Below, in pieces: positions 41,618 to 54,697 of a stretch of DNA of 64,000 nt (its first letter is position 1; every line of letters begins with the position of its first letter). A program made the translations under genes and the position numbers. The notes under the pieces were generated by a model. That model searched no databases, was not told where the DNA came from, and was given only the letters and a program-made list of their open reading frames with translations. The stretch is from Peterkaempfera bronchialis (GTDB lineage: Bacteria > Actinomycetota > Actinomycetes > Streptomycetales > Streptomycetaceae): contig NZ_CP031264.1 in assembly GCF_003258605.2 (NCBI RefSeq), positions 6,626,232 through 6,690,231 on the forward strand, read 5' to 3'.

Positions 41618-42055
41618 GTGTCCGCAGCACGCAGCAAGGCCCGCCAGCGCGCCTTCCAGATCCTCTTCGAGGCCGACCACCGGGGCGTCGACCCGCAGGG
41701 CGTCCTCGCCGACTGGGTGCGCCGTGCGCGGGAGCCCAAGCCGGACGAAGGCGTCCCGCAGGTGGGTGAGTACACGATGCGGCTGGTCGAGGGGTATGCG
41801 CAGCACGCCGCTCGGATCGACGAGCTCATCTCGGGTTACTCGGTCGGCTGGACCCTGGACCGCATGCCCATCGCCGACCGCAACATCCTTCGGCTCGGCG
41901 CCTATGAGCTGATCTGGGAGGACGACGTCCCGGACGCGGTCGTCCTGGACGAGGCGGTCGAGATCGCCAAGGAGTTCTCCACCGACGAGTCCCCGGCGTT
42001 CGTCAACGGCCTGCTCGGCCGGCTCAAGGAACTCAAGCCCTCCCTGCGCCGCTGA
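41618..42055 (+). CDS. nusB: Transcription antitermination factor NusB
   Basis: 145 residues, all-helical RNA-binding protein acting with NusE in rRNA antitermination. Opens SKARQRAFQILFEADHRG and has the conserved DRMPIADRNILRLGAYEL and PAFVNGLLGRL. GTG 41618 lies 2 nt after the efp stop, so efp-nusB is an operon. It ends at a 22 bp terminator. Confidence 0.95.
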   Translation: MSAARSKARQRAFQILFEADHRGVDPQGVLADWVRRAREPKPDEGVPQVGEYTMRLVEGYAQHAARIDELISGYSVGWTLDRMPIADRNILRLGAYELIWEDDVPDAVVLDEAVEIAKEFSTDESPAFVNGLLGRLKELKPSLRR

Positions 42056-42068
42056 CCGCCGCAGCCTC

Positions 42069-42117
42069 CCGAAGGCCCGCTGCGGAACCCTCCCGGGGTT
42101 CCGCAGCGGGCCTTCGG
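42069..42117 (+). terminator. Very strong terminator of nusB
   Basis: A 22 bp perfect stem (42069-42090 with 42096-42117) and a TCCCG loop. Confidence 0.9.
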
Positions 42118-42153
42118 CCGTGTCCGCCCCCAGCTGCCCCGGGAGCCGACGCC

Positions 42154-42202
42154 AGACGGCCGGGGCGGCCCGCAGATCGCCTGCGGGCCGCCCCGGCCGT
42201 CT
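42154..42202 (-). terminator. Very strong terminator of bldD
   Basis: A 22 bp perfect stem (42154-42175 with 42181-42202) and a 5 nt loop, 15 nt past the bldD stop and 36 nt from the nusB hairpin. Confidence 0.9.
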
Positions 42203-42216
42203 CGGTGCCGGGAGCG

Positions 42217-42720
42217 TCAGACGGAGTCGTCCTCGCGCACGGCGCGGCGCGCGTCAGGGTTGAGCACGCCCCAGCTGATCAGTTGCTCGGTCAGGATCGA
42301 CGGCGACTGGTCGTAGATCACGGCCAGGGTGCGCAGGTCGTCCTGCCGGATGGAGAGGACCTTGCCGTTGTAGTCGCCGCGCTGGCTCTGGATGGTCGCC
42401 GCGTAGCGCTGCAAGGGACCGGCCTTCTCCGACGGGACCTGCGCCAGGCGCTCCAGGTCGAGCACCAGGCGCGGCGGAGGCTCGGCGGCACCGCCAGGGG
42501 TGCTGCCGGGGAGCAGCTCCTGTACGGGCACGCCGTAGAACTCGGCGAGCTCGGCCAGGCGCTGCACGGTCACGGCGCGGTCGCCGCGCTCGTACGACCC
42601 GACCACCACAGCCTTCCAGCGCCCCTGGGACTTCTCCTCGACGCCGTGCAGGGAGAGGCCCTGCTGGGTGCGGATCGCGCGGAGCTTGCCCCCGAGCTGT
42701 TTCGCGTAGTCGCTGGACAT
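42217..42720 (-). CDS. bldD: Developmental master regulator BldD
   Basis: 167 residues. The N-terminal helix-turn-helix domain (KLRAIRTQQGLSLHGVEEKS ... VVVGSYERGDRAVTVQRLA) represses sporulation genes during vegetative growth. The C-terminal domain carries the complete c-di-GMP signature RGD-x8-RQDD (Arg114, Asp116, Arg125, Asp128); binding of tetrameric c-di-GMP joins two subunits and switches DNA binding on. ATG 42720 is preceded by GGGGAGA. It is convergent with nusB and divergent from pyrR, with a BldD site in its own promoter. Confidence 0.97.
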   Translation of the reverse strand: MSSDYAKQLGGKLRAIRTQQGLSLHGVEEKSQGRWKAVVVGSYERGDRAVTVQRLAELAEFYGVPVQELLPGSTPGGAAEPPPRLVLDLERLAQVPSEKAGPLQRYAATIQSQRGDYNGKVLSIRQDDLRTLAVIYDQSPSILTEQLISWGVLNPDARRAVREDDSV

Positions 42721-42799
42721 TGGTCTCCCCGGACAAGATAGAGATGGTGACTGACCGGTACGGCTGGCCCGTTCGATGCCCGGTCCGTAACTCACTGTG

Positions 42800-42829
42800 A
42801 GGTTACGCAGAGTAATATGCGTTCGTCAA
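42800..42829 (-). promoter_or_regulatory. bldD promoter
   Basis: On the minus strand TTGACG (42829-42824), an 18 nt spacer and TAACCT (42805-42800). Transcription would start about 75 nt before the bldD ATG. Confidence 0.6.
42802..42816 (+). promoter_or_regulatory. BldD box overlapping the bldD -10 region
   Basis: GTTACGCAGAGTAAT matches 10 of the 12 specified positions of the BldD consensus TTNACNCWGAGTNAA. It overlaps the -10 and spacer of the bldD promoter, as expected for autorepression. An inverted repeat GTAACTCAC...GTGAGGTTAC (about 42787-42806) adjoins it and may hold a second half-site. Confidence 0.7.
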
Positions 42830-42999
42830 GCCGAATGGGGCAGCCGTGCGAATATGCGGGGGCGAGACCGTGGATTCCGCCGCTCCGCCCCTCTGAGCTG
42901 CGGCTTCACCGAGCGGGCCGGTCCCCTCCGCCGACCTCGGAGCCGCCCTGGTACGGTTGACAACGGCCTGCCCGGGGATCCCGGAGGCCACTCCAGACA

Positions 43000-43035
43000 T
43001 CCTTTAAGGCCCGTCCTGTGAGGCGGGGAAGGAGG
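43000..43035 (+). promoter_or_regulatory. PyrR-binding RNA element masking the pyrR ribosome binding site
   Basis: The leader contains GTCCTGTGAGG in the loop of a CCCG/CGGG stem, close to the PyrR recognition sequence (ARUCCNGNGAGGYU), and TCCTT can pair with AAGGA of the AAGGAGG Shine-Dalgarno (43029-43035). This suits translational repression by UMP-bound PyrR, the mechanism described in mycobacteria. The remaining 250 nt of the bldD-pyrR gap hold TTGACA (42957-42962) without a clear -10. Confidence 0.7.
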
Positions 43036-43046
43036 TCCGCTTCGGC

Positions 43047-43700
43047 ATGACCGCATCCCATGACGAGGGCGCCGCGCTGCGCGCCCCCCACCAGGTCCTC
43101 GACGAGTCCGACATCGCCCGGGTGATCACCCGCATCGCGCATGAGATCGTCGAACGCGCCAAGGGCGCGGAGGACGTCGTCCTGCTCGGCATCCACACCC
43201 GCGGCGTCCATCTGGCCCGCCGGCTCCGCGCCAAGCTCGCCGCCATCACCGGCCGGGACATCCCGCTGGGCGCGCTCGACATCACCATGTACCGGGACGA
43301 CCTGCGCCTGAAGCCCGCGCGGGCCCTGGAGCACACCGAGATCCCGCCCGGCGGCATCGACGGCCGCCTCGTCGTCCTCGTCGACGACGTGCTCTTCTCC
43401 GGCCGGACCATCCGCGCCGCCCTGGACGCGCTGAACGACATCGGACGGCCCCGCGCCGTGCAACTCGCCGTACTGGTCGACCGAGGCCACCGCGAGCTGC
43501 CGATCCGCGCCGACTATGTGGGCAAGAACCTGCCCACCTCGCTGCGCGAGGCCGTGAAGGTCCAGCTCGCCGAGACCGACGGCGGCGACGCCGTCCTGGT
43601 CGGCGACCGCGACTACGCCGCCCGCTCCTCCCAGGCTCTCGCCGCCGAGGAGCCCGCCGCCGATGCCCAGCAGCCGTCCGCACCGCACCTCCCGGAGTAA
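43047..43700 (+). CDS. pyrR: Bifunctional pyr regulator / uracil phosphoribosyltransferase PyrR
   Basis: 217 residues. RNA-binding repressor of the pyr operon with a PRTase fold. The PRPP loop is [31 protein letters not shown] and [11 protein letters not shown] are typical. The C-terminus has an extra Ala/Pro-rich tail of about 25 residues. ATG 43047 has AAGGAGG at 43029-43035, inside a hairpin that PyrR itself should stabilise. It heads the pyrimidine cluster. Confidence 0.95.
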   Translation: MTASHDEGAALRAPHQVLDESDIARVITRIAHEIVERAKGAEDVVLLGIHTRGVHLARRLRAKLAAITGRDIPLGALDITMYRDDLRLKPARALEHTEIPPGGIDGRLVVLVDDVLFSGRTIRAALDALNDIGRPRAVQLAVLVDRGHRELPIRADYVGKNLPTSLREAVKVQLAETDGGDAVLVGDRDYAARSSQALAAEEPAADAQQPSAPHLPE

Positions 43701-43706
43701 TACCGC

Positions 43707-44690
43707 GTGAAGCGCCACCTCGTCTCCGCCGCCGACCTCACCCACGACGACGCGCTGCTGATCCTCGACACCGCCGAGGAGATGGCCCAGGTCTCGGCCC
43801 GCGCCGTCAAGAAGCTGCCGACCCTGCGCGGCCGCACCGTCGTCAACCTCTTCTTCGAGGACTCCACCCGCACCCGCACCTCCTTCGAGGTCGCCGAGAA
43901 GCGGCTCTCCGCCGACGTCATCAACTTCTCCGCCAAGGGCTCCTCGGTCTCCAAGGGCGAGTCCCTCAAGGACACCGCCCTCACCCTCCAGGCCATGGGC
44001 GCCGACGCCGTCGTCATCCGGCACAGCGCCTCCGGCGCCCCGCTGCGGCTCGCCCGCTCCGACTGGCTGCACGGCAGCGTCATCAACGCCGGCGACGGCA
44101 CCCATGAGCACCCCACCCAGGCCCTGCTCGACGCCTTCACCATGCGCCGCCACCTCGCGCCCGGCCTCGGCCACGACCTCGCCGGCCGCCGCATCACCAT
44201 CGTCGGCGACATCCTGCACAGCCGGGTCGCCCGCTCCAATGTGCTGCTGCTCGCCACCCTCGGCGCCCAGGTCACCCTGGTCGCCCCGCCGACCCTGGTC
44301 CCCATCGGCATCGAGAGCTGGCCCTGCGAGGTCTCCTACGACCTCGACGCGGTGCTGGCCAAGACCGACGCCCTGATGATGCTCCGCGTCCAGCGCGAGC
44401 GGATGAACGCGGCCTTCTTCCCCACCGAGCGCGAGTACTCCCGCCGCTACGGCCTGGACGGGCTCCGGATGGCGGCGCTGCCCGAGCACGCCATCGTGAT
44501 GCACCCCGGCCCGATGGTCCGCGGCATGGAGATCACCGCCGAGGTGGCGGACTCACCGCGCTGCACCGTGGTCGAGCAGGTCGCCAACGGCGTCTCCGTC
44601 CGGATGGCCGTCCTCTACCTGCTGCTCGGCGGCGCCACCCTCGCAGACACCCAGCCCCGCACCAACGACGCCGAGGAGAGCACCAAGTGA
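43707..44690 (+). CDS. pyrB: Aspartate carbamoyltransferase catalytic subunit
   Basis: 327 residues. Joins carbamoyl phosphate and aspartate. Carbamoyl-phosphate motif [19 protein letters not shown], the second site [19 protein letters not shown] and aspartate loop [10 protein letters not shown] are intact. The start is GTG 43707, 6 nt after pyrR. No regulatory pyrI follows; instead pyrC overlaps by 4 nt. Confidence 0.96.
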   Translation: MKRHLVSAADLTHDDALLILDTAEEMAQVSARAVKKLPTLRGRTVVNLFFEDSTRTRTSFEVAEKRLSADVINFSAKGSSVSKGESLKDTALTLQAMGADAVVIRHSASGAPLRLARSDWLHGSVINAGDGTHEHPTQALLDAFTMRRHLAPGLGHDLAGRRITIVGDILHSRVARSNVLLLATLGAQVTLVAPPTLVPIGIESWPCEVSYDLDAVLAKTDALMMLRVQRERMNAAFFPTEREYSRRYGLDGLRMAALPEHAIVMHPGPMVRGMEITAEVADSPRCTVVEQVANGVSVRMAVLYLLLGGATLADTQPRTNDAEESTK

Positions 44691-46015
44691 CCAGCCACCT
44701 CATCAGGAACGCCTCCCTCCTCGGCGGCGCCCCGCAGGACGTCCTGATCGCCGACGGCGTCATCCAGGACGTCGGCACCGGCCTCACCGGCGCCGACACC
44801 GAGACCGACGCCACCGGGCTGGTCCTGCTGCCCGGCCTGGTCGACCTCCACACCCACCTGCGCGAGCCCGGCCGCGAGGACGCCGAGACCGTCTACACCG
44901 GCACCCGCGCCGCCGCCCGCGGCGGCTTCACCGCCGTCCACGCCATGGCCAACACCTTCCCCGTCGCGGACACCGCCGGCGTGGTGGAGCAGGTCTGGCG
45001 GCTCGGCCGCTCCTCCGGCTACTGCGATGTGCAGCCGGTCGGCGCCGTCACCATCGGCCTGGAGGGCAAGCAGCTCGCCGAACTCGGCGCCATGCACGAC
45101 TCCGCCGCCGGTGTCCGGGTCTTCTCCGACGACGGCAAGTGCGTGGACGACGCCGTGATCATGCGCCGCGCCCTGGAGTATGTGAAGGCGTTCGACGGCG
45201 TCATCGCCCAGCACGCCCAGGAGCCCCGCCTCACCCAGGGCGCCCAGATGAACGAGGGCGCCGTCTCCGGCGAACTCGGCCTGGCCGGCTGGCCCGCCGT
45301 CGCCGAGGAGGCGATCATCGCCCGCGATGTGCTGCTCGCCGCACACGTCGGCTCCCGGCTGCACATCTGCCATGTCTCCACCGCAGGCTCGGTCGAGATC
45401 ATCCGCTGGGCCAAGGCCAAGGGCTGGAACGTCACCGCCGAGGTCACCCCGCACCACCTGCTGCTCACCGACGAGCTGGTCCGCTCCTACGACCCGGTCT
45501 ACAAGGTCAACCCGCCGCTGCGCACCGAGACCGATGTGCTGGCGCTGCGCGAGGCCCTGGCGGACGGCACCATCGACGCCGTCGCCACCGACCACGCCCC
45601 GCACCCGGCCGAGGACAAGGACTGCGAGTGGGCGGTCGCGGCGATGGGCATGGTCGGCCTGGAGACCGCGCTCTCCGTCGTCCAGCACACCATGGTCGAC
45701 ACCGGCCTGATGGACTGGGCCGGGGTCGCCGACCGGATGTCCTTCCGCCCGGCCCGGATCGGCCGCCTGACCGGCCACGGCCGCCCCGTCTCGCCCGGTG
45801 AGCCGGGCAACCTGGTGCTGGTCGATCCCGCGTACCGTGGAACCGTGATCCCCGAGAGCTTCGCCACCCGCAGCCGCAACACCCCCTACCGGGGCCTGGA
45901 CCTGCCCGGACGCGTCCGCGCCACCTATCTGCGCGGCGTACCGACCGTCGTCGACGGCGAGCCGGCCGCCCCCGAGACGGTCGCTCCCCGGACGGCCGAC
46001 GGGGCCATCGCGTGA
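44687..46015 (+). CDS. pyrC: Dihydroorotase
   Basis: 442 residues, class I type. Zinc ligands in [11 protein letters not shown], the His in CHVSTAGS, further ligand region [11 protein letters not shown], and catalytic Asp in [13 protein letters not shown] are present. The usual carboxylated-Lys position of the longer type is not obvious to me. GTG 44687 overlaps the pyrB stop (GTGA). It cyclises carbamoyl aspartate to dihydroorotate. Confidence 0.95.
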   Translation: MTSHLIRNASLLGGAPQDVLIADGVIQDVGTGLTGADTETDATGLVLLPGLVDLHTHLREPGREDAETVYTGTRAAARGGFTAVHAMANTFPVADTAGVVEQVWRLGRSSGYCDVQPVGAVTIGLEGKQLAELGAMHDSAAGVRVFSDDGKCVDDAVIMRRALEYVKAFDGVIAQHAQEPRLTQGAQMNEGAVSGELGLAGWPAVAEEAIIARDVLLAAHVGSRLHICHVSTAGSVEIIRWAKAKGWNVTAEVTPHHLLLTDELVRSYDPVYKVNPPLRTETDVLALREALADGTIDAVATDHAPHPAEDKDCEWAVAAMGMVGLETALSVVQHTMVDTGLMDWAGVADRMSFRPARIGRLTGHGRPVSPGEPGNLVLVDPAYRGTVIPESFATRSRNTPYRGLDLPGRVRATYLRGVPTVVDGEPAAPETVAPRTADGAIA

Positions 46016-46596
46016 CCGGCGCCCTCCGGCTGCTCGCCGAGCAGCCGCACTCCGCACCGGTCCAGCACTGGGGCGACTACCTCGGCTGGAGCGCCGGGCT
46101 GGTCCTCCTCGTCATCCTGGTCTACTGGCTGATGCGCCAGGGCTGGAAGTGGCGCTCCACCCTCCAGTCCGACCTCCCGCCGCTGCCCGAGGCGCCCGAG
46201 GACCCCGGCCCGGTACTGCTCACCGCCACCGGCCGGTACCACGGCACCACCACCGCCGGGAACTGGCTCGACCGGGTCGTCGCCCATGGCCTGGGCGCCC
46301 GCAGCCTGGCCGACCTCACCCTCACCGAGCGGGGCCTGCTGGTCCGCCGCACCGGCGAGGGCGACCTCTGGATCCCGGCCGGTGCCCTGGCCGGCGCCCG
46401 TACCGACTCCGGCATCGCCGGCAAGGTCATCCCCTCCGGGCTGCTGGTGGTCACCTGGCACCACGGCGACGGACAGCTGGACTCCGGCTTCCGCGCCGAC
46501 CACCCCGACCAGCACCCCGCGTGGGTCGCCGCGATCGAGAAGATCGCCGCCACCCCCGCCGCAGCACGCACCAACCCGACGGAAGGCACGTCATGA
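46012..46596 (+). CDS. PH-like domain membrane protein inside the pyr operon
   Basis: 194 residues. One transmembrane helix ([20 protein letters not shown]) precedes a domain of beta-strand character ([19 protein letters not shown] ... [20 protein letters not shown]) of the PH-like type annotated in streptomycetes. Its start overlaps pyrC (GTGA) and its stop overlaps carA (ATGA), so it is strictly coupled to pyrimidine synthesis. Function unknown; a membrane tether or transport-related role for the pathway is only a guess. Confidence 0.75.
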   Translation: MTGALRLLAEQPHSAPVQHWGDYLGWSAGLVLLVILVYWLMRQGWKWRSTLQSDLPPLPEAPEDPGPVLLTATGRYHGTTTAGNWLDRVVAHGLGARSLADLTLTERGLLVRRTGEGDLWIPAGALAGARTDSGIAGKVIPSGLLVVTWHHGDGQLDSGFRADHPDQHPAWVAAIEKIAATPAAARTNPTEGTS

Positions 46597-47748
46597 CCGC
46601 ACCCGCCCCCACCACGACCACACGGGCCCGGACCCAGCGCCGGGAACGCGTACCCGCGGTCCTGGTCCTTGAGGACGGGCGCACCTTCCGAGGCCAGGCG
46701 TACGGCGCGGTCGGCGAGACCTTCGGCGAGGCGGTCTTCAACACCGGCATGACCGGCTACCAGGAGACGCTGACCGACCCCTCGTACCACCGCCAGGTGG
46801 TGGTGATGACCGCTCCGCAGATCGGCAACACCGGCGTCAACGACGAGGACCCGGAGTCGGCCCGGATCTGGGTCGCCGGCTATGTGGTGCGCGACCCCGC
46901 CCGGGTCCCGTCCAACTGGCGCTCGGTGCGGTCGCTGGACCAGGAGCTGGTCGACCAGGGTGTCGTCGGCATCAGCGGCATCGACACCCGGGCGCTCACC
47001 CGCCATCTGCGGGAGCGCGGCGCCATGCGGGTCGGCATCTTCTCCGGCGCCGCGCTGGCCGACGAGGCCGTGCTGCTGGAGCGGGTCCGGCAGGCCCCCG
47101 AGATGACCGGCGCCGACCTCTCCGCCGAGGTCGCCACCACCGAGCCCTATGTCGTCCCCGCCGTGGGGGAGAAGCGGTTCACCGTGGCCGCGATCGACCT
47201 CGGGATCAAGGCGATGACCCCGCAGCGGATGGCCGAGCGCGGCATCGAGGTGCATGTGCTGCCCGCCACCGCCACCCTGGACGACGTCTACGCCGTACGG
47301 CCCGACGGGGTCTTCCTGTCCAACGGCCCCGGCGACCCGGCCACCGCCGACCTCACCGTGATCCAGGGCGTACTGGAGCGCAGGACCCCGCTCTTCGGCA
47401 TCTGCTTCGGCAACCAGCTGCTGGGCCGCGCCGTCGGCTTCGGCACCTACAAGCTCAAGTACGGCCACCGGGGCATCAACCAGCCGGTGCAGGACCGCGC
47501 CACCGGCAAGGTCGAGGTCACCGCGCACAACCACGGCTTCGCCGTGGACGCGCCCCTGGAAGGGACCACCGACACCCCGTACGGCCGGGTCGAGGTCTCC
47601 CATGTCTGCCTGAACGACGACGTGGTGGAGGGGCTGCGGCTGCTCGACACGCCCGCCTTCAGCGTCCAGTACCACCCCGAAGCGGCAGCCGGCCCGCACG
47701 ACGCCGCCTACCTGTTCGACCGCTTCGTTGAGCTCATGGAGGGCCAGC

Positions 47749-47756
<8 letters not shown>
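46593..47756 (+). CDS. carA: Carbamoyl-phosphate synthase small subunit
   Basis: 387 residues. Glutaminase subunit supplying ammonia to CarB for both arginine and pyrimidine synthesis. N-terminal domain [22 protein letters not shown], then the amidotransferase domain with nucleophile Cys in [11 protein letters not shown] and His/Glu in [20 protein letters not shown] is typical. GICFGNQ replaces the more common GICLGHQ. ATG 46593 overlaps the preceding gene; the stop overlaps carB by 8 nt. Confidence 0.96.
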
Positions 47757-51063
<3,307 letters not shown>

Positions 51064-51070
51064 CCGCACC

Positions 51071-51104
51071 TGTGGGGGCACCGTAGGCAACGGGTGCCCC
51101 CACA
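51071..51104 (+). terminator. Hairpin between carB and pyrD
   Basis: A 12 bp perfect stem (TGTGGGGGCACC with its complement) and a 10 nt loop. As pyrD follows in the same direction, it may be a partial terminator that lowers pyrD-pyrF expression. Confidence 0.6.
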
Positions 51105-51203
51105 GCCATGCCCGGCCCCGCTGCGTACCGCCCCTCCCGCCCAGCCCCGCCCCCACGCAGCCCGCCCGCCGCCCGCCCTCGCCGCCCCGGAAGGCCCCGC
51201 CAC

Positions 51204-52346
<1,143 letters not shown>

Positions 52347-52355
52347 GGAGCCCCT

Positions 52356-53051
52356 GTGACCGCCACCCCCGCCCCCATCGCCGTCGCCCTCGACGCCCCC
52401 GACCTGGCCACCGCCGTGGGCTGGGCCGAGGCCGTCGGCCCGTATGTCTCGACCGTCAAGGTCGGCCTGGAGCTCTACCTCGCGCACGGCCATGACGCGG
52501 TCCGCCGGGTGCGCGGCGCCAGCGGCGGCCGGGACCTCTTCCTCGACCTCAAGCTGCACGACATCCCCAACACCGTCGCCGGGGCCGCCCGCTCGGTGGC
52601 CGACCTGGCCCCCGCCTATCTGACCGTGCACGCCTCCGGCGGCACCGCGATGATCCGCGCCGCCGCCGAGGCGCTGCCGCAGACCAGGATCACCGCCGTC
52701 ACCGTGCTCACCTCGCTCTCCGAGGCGGACCTGGACGCCGTGGGGCTGGCCGGTCCGGCGCTGGACGCGGTGCGCCGCCTCGCGGTGCTCTCGGTGGAGG
52801 CCGGTGCCCGGGCGCTGGTCTGCTCGCCGCGCGAGGTCGCCGCCGTACGGGCCGCCGTGGGCCCCGACATCCACCTGGTCACCCCGGGTGTGCGCCCGGC
52901 GGGCGCCGCGCTGGGCGACCAGACCCGGGTGGCCACCCCCGAGCAGGCCCTGGCGGACGGCGCCGACCTTCTGGTCATCGGCCGCCCGGTGACCGCCGCC
53001 GCGGACCCGGGTGCGGCGGCGGCTGCCATCGCCGCAGCGCTGGCCGGTTGA
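52356..53051 (+). CDS. pyrF: Orotidine 5'-phosphate decarboxylase
   Basis: 231 residues. Decarboxylates OMP to UMP. The catalytic Lys-Asp network is in [13 protein letters not shown]; substrate phosphate binding is near LLVIGRPVT. This is the short bacterial form. GTG 52356 lies 9 nt after pyrD. It ends the pyr cluster; the following 250 nt include the sIHF promoter. Confidence 0.95.
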   Translation: MTATPAPIAVALDAPDLATAVGWAEAVGPYVSTVKVGLELYLAHGHDAVRRVRGASGGRDLFLDLKLHDIPNTVAGAARSVADLAPAYLTVHASGGTAMIRAAAEALPQTRITAVTVLTSLSEADLDAVGLAGPALDAVRRLAVLSVEAGARALVCSPREVAAVRAAVGPDIHLVTPGVRPAGAALGDQTRVATPEQALADGADLLVIGRPVTAAADPGAAAAAIAAALAG

Positions 53052-53157
53052 GGGGTACGGAGAGTGAGGGCCGTCACACTCGGGGTCCCCGGAGGGTGGA
53101 TATGCCCGGAAATATGCCGGTCAGCATTCTCTGACCAGGACTTTTCGTACTCTTCTC

Positions 53158-53186
53158 CTGACGTGGGCCCCCGGGACGGGTAGTCT
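53158..53186 (+). promoter_or_regulatory. sIHF promoter
   Basis: CTGACG (53158-53163), 17 nt, TAGTCT (53181-53186): the best HrdB-type pair in the window. The leader of about 110 nt is visibly less G+C-rich than its surroundings. A hairpin GGTCAG-CATTCT-CTGACC (53119-53136) lies just upstream. Confidence 0.65.
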
Positions 53187-53303
53187 CCGGCGGTAGGTCG
53201 TAAGAGGAGCGCGTTTCTCGTTGCTCCCGCAGGTCAGAGCAGCTAGGTTCCTCTGCGGTCGGTATCACAACATCCCATTCGTTCGAACCCTGAGGTGAAC
53301 GGC

Positions 53304-53630
53304 GTGGCACTTCCGCCCCTTACCCCTGAACAGCGCGCTGCTGCGCTCGCCAAGGCCGCTGAGGCTCGCCGGGAGCGCGCCGAGGTGAAGAACCGGCTGA
53401 AGCACAGTGGTGCTTCGCTGAGCGAGGTCATCAAGCAGGGCCAGGAGAACGACGTCATCGGCAAGATGAAGGTCTCCGCCCTCCTTGAGTCCCTCCCGGG
53501 CGTCGGCAAGGTCCGCGCCAAGCAGATCATGGAGCGCCTCGGTATCTCCGAGTCGCGCCGTGTCCGCGGCCTCGGCTCCAACCAGATCGCCTCCCTGGAG
53601 CGCGAGTTCGGTGGTGCGGCCGCCTCCTGA
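53304..53630 (+). CDS. sihF: Actinobacterial integration host factor sIHF
   Basis: 108 residues. Nucleoid-associated protein, unrelated to HU-type IHF, that bends DNA and affects topology, antibiotic production and sporulation. The N-terminal helix is followed by [18 protein letters not shown] and a helix-two-turn-helix ([32 protein letters not shown]). GTG 53304 gives the expected [10 protein letters not shown] start with GAGGTGAA upstream. gmk and rpoZ follow, an order common in streptomycetes. Confidence 0.96.
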   Translation: MALPPLTPEQRAAALAKAAEARRERAEVKNRLKHSGASLSEVIKQGQENDVIGKMKVSALLESLPGVGKVRAKQIMERLGISESRRVRGLGSNQIASLEREFGGAAAS

Positions 53631-53685
53631 GGCACCGCAGCCGTACCGGTGTCCGGCAGTGGCCGGCGTCCGGGATAATCGGTGC

Positions 53686-54243
53686 ATGAGTGAACGTCCG
53701 CGGCTGACCGTGCTCTCCGGCCCCTCCGGGGTCGGCAAGAGCACGGTCGTCGCTCATATGCGCAAGGCACACCCCGAGGTCTGGCTCTCCGTCTCGGCGA
53801 CGACCCGCAAGCCTCGGCCGGGGGAGCGGCACGGCGTCCAGTACTGGTTCACCGGGGACGACGAGTTCGACAAGCTGGTCGCCAACGGCGAACTGCTGGA
53901 GTGGGCCGTCTTCGCGGGCAACCGCTACGGCACCCCGCGCGGACCGGTCCTGGAACGGCTGGAGCGCGGCGAACCGGTGCTGCTGGAGATCGACCTCCAG
54001 GGCGCCCGGCAGGTCCGCCAGTCCATGCCCGAAGCCCAGCTGGTCTTCCTGGCCCCGCCCTCCTGGGAGGAGCTGGTGCGGCGGCTGACCGGTCGCGGCA
54101 CCGAGCCGCAGGAGGTCATCGAGCAGCGGCTCGCCGCAGCCAGGGTGGAGCTGGCGGCGGAGTCGGAGTTCGACGTCACGCTGGTCAACACCTCTGTCGA
54201 GCAGGTCGCAGCCGAACTGCTAGCCTTGATGAACGTAGTCTGA
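53686..54243 (+). CDS. gmk: Guanylate kinase
   Basis: 185 residues. Phosphorylates GMP to GDP. P-loop [16 protein letters not shown]-binding [19 protein letters not shown] with the paired Tyr/Ser contacts, [13 protein letters not shown] and [12 protein letters not shown] are complete. ATG 53686 is just 6 nt after a GATAAT -10-like hexamer (53674-53679) with TGTCCG 18 nt further up, so the message may be leaderless from its own promoter. rpoZ follows in the same unit. Confidence 0.96.
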   Translation: MSERPRLTVLSGPSGVGKSTVVAHMRKAHPEVWLSVSATTRKPRPGERHGVQYWFTGDDEFDKLVANGELLEWAVFAGNRYGTPRGPVLERLERGEPVLLEIDLQGARQVRQSMPEAQLVFLAPPSWEELVRRLTGRGTEPQEVIEQRLAAARVELAAESEFDVTLVNTSVEQVAAELLALMNVV

Positions 54244-54272
54244 TCTTTTCCACCCTTTCGGAAGGTTTTCGC

Positions 54273-54542
54273 GTGTCCTCTTCCATGACCGCGCCCGAGG
54301 GCATCATCAACCCGCCGATCGACGAGCTGCTTGAGGCCACCGACTCCAAGTACAGCCTGGTGATCTACGCGGCCAAGCGTGCGCGGCAGATCAACGCCTA
54401 CTACTCCCAGCTGGGCGAGGGCCTGCTGGAGTACGTGGGACCGCTGGTCGACACCCATGTGCACGAGAAGCCGCTGTCGATCGCGCTGCGCGAGATCAAC
54501 GCCGGCATGCTGACCGCCGAGGCGATCGAGACCGCCCCGTAA
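54273..54542 (+). CDS. rpoZ: RNA polymerase omega subunit
   Basis: 89 residues. Stabilises beta-prime folding in RNA polymerase. Contains [20 protein letters not shown] and [19 protein letters not shown] 54273 has GGAAGG at 54260-54265; an ATG four codons later (54285) is possible but has no better signal. It follows gmk by 29 nt and ends at a terminator. Omega is linked to normal development and ppGpp response in related organisms. Confidence 0.96.
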   Translation: MSSSMTAPEGIINPPIDELLEATDSKYSLVIYAAKRARQINAYYSQLGEGLLEYVGPLVDTHVHEKPLSIALREINAGMLTAEAIETAP

Positions 54543-54563
54543 GCAGCGCCTTTCGCGGACATT

Positions 54564-54599
54564 CGCCGCAGGCCGCCGGAGAATCGGCGGCCTGCGGCG
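54564..54599 (+). terminator. Terminator of gmk-rpoZ
   Basis: A 15 bp perfect stem (54564-54578 with 54585-54599), loop GAGAAT, then TTT. Confidence 0.85.
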
Positions 54600-54697
54600 T
54601 TTCGCTGTGCGGCGACCGGTGTAGCCCCGGTCCACTGCGGGCCCGTACAGTGTGGGCGATCCATCAGGAGCCCCTAGCAGAGCCGGAGCTGAGCAGT

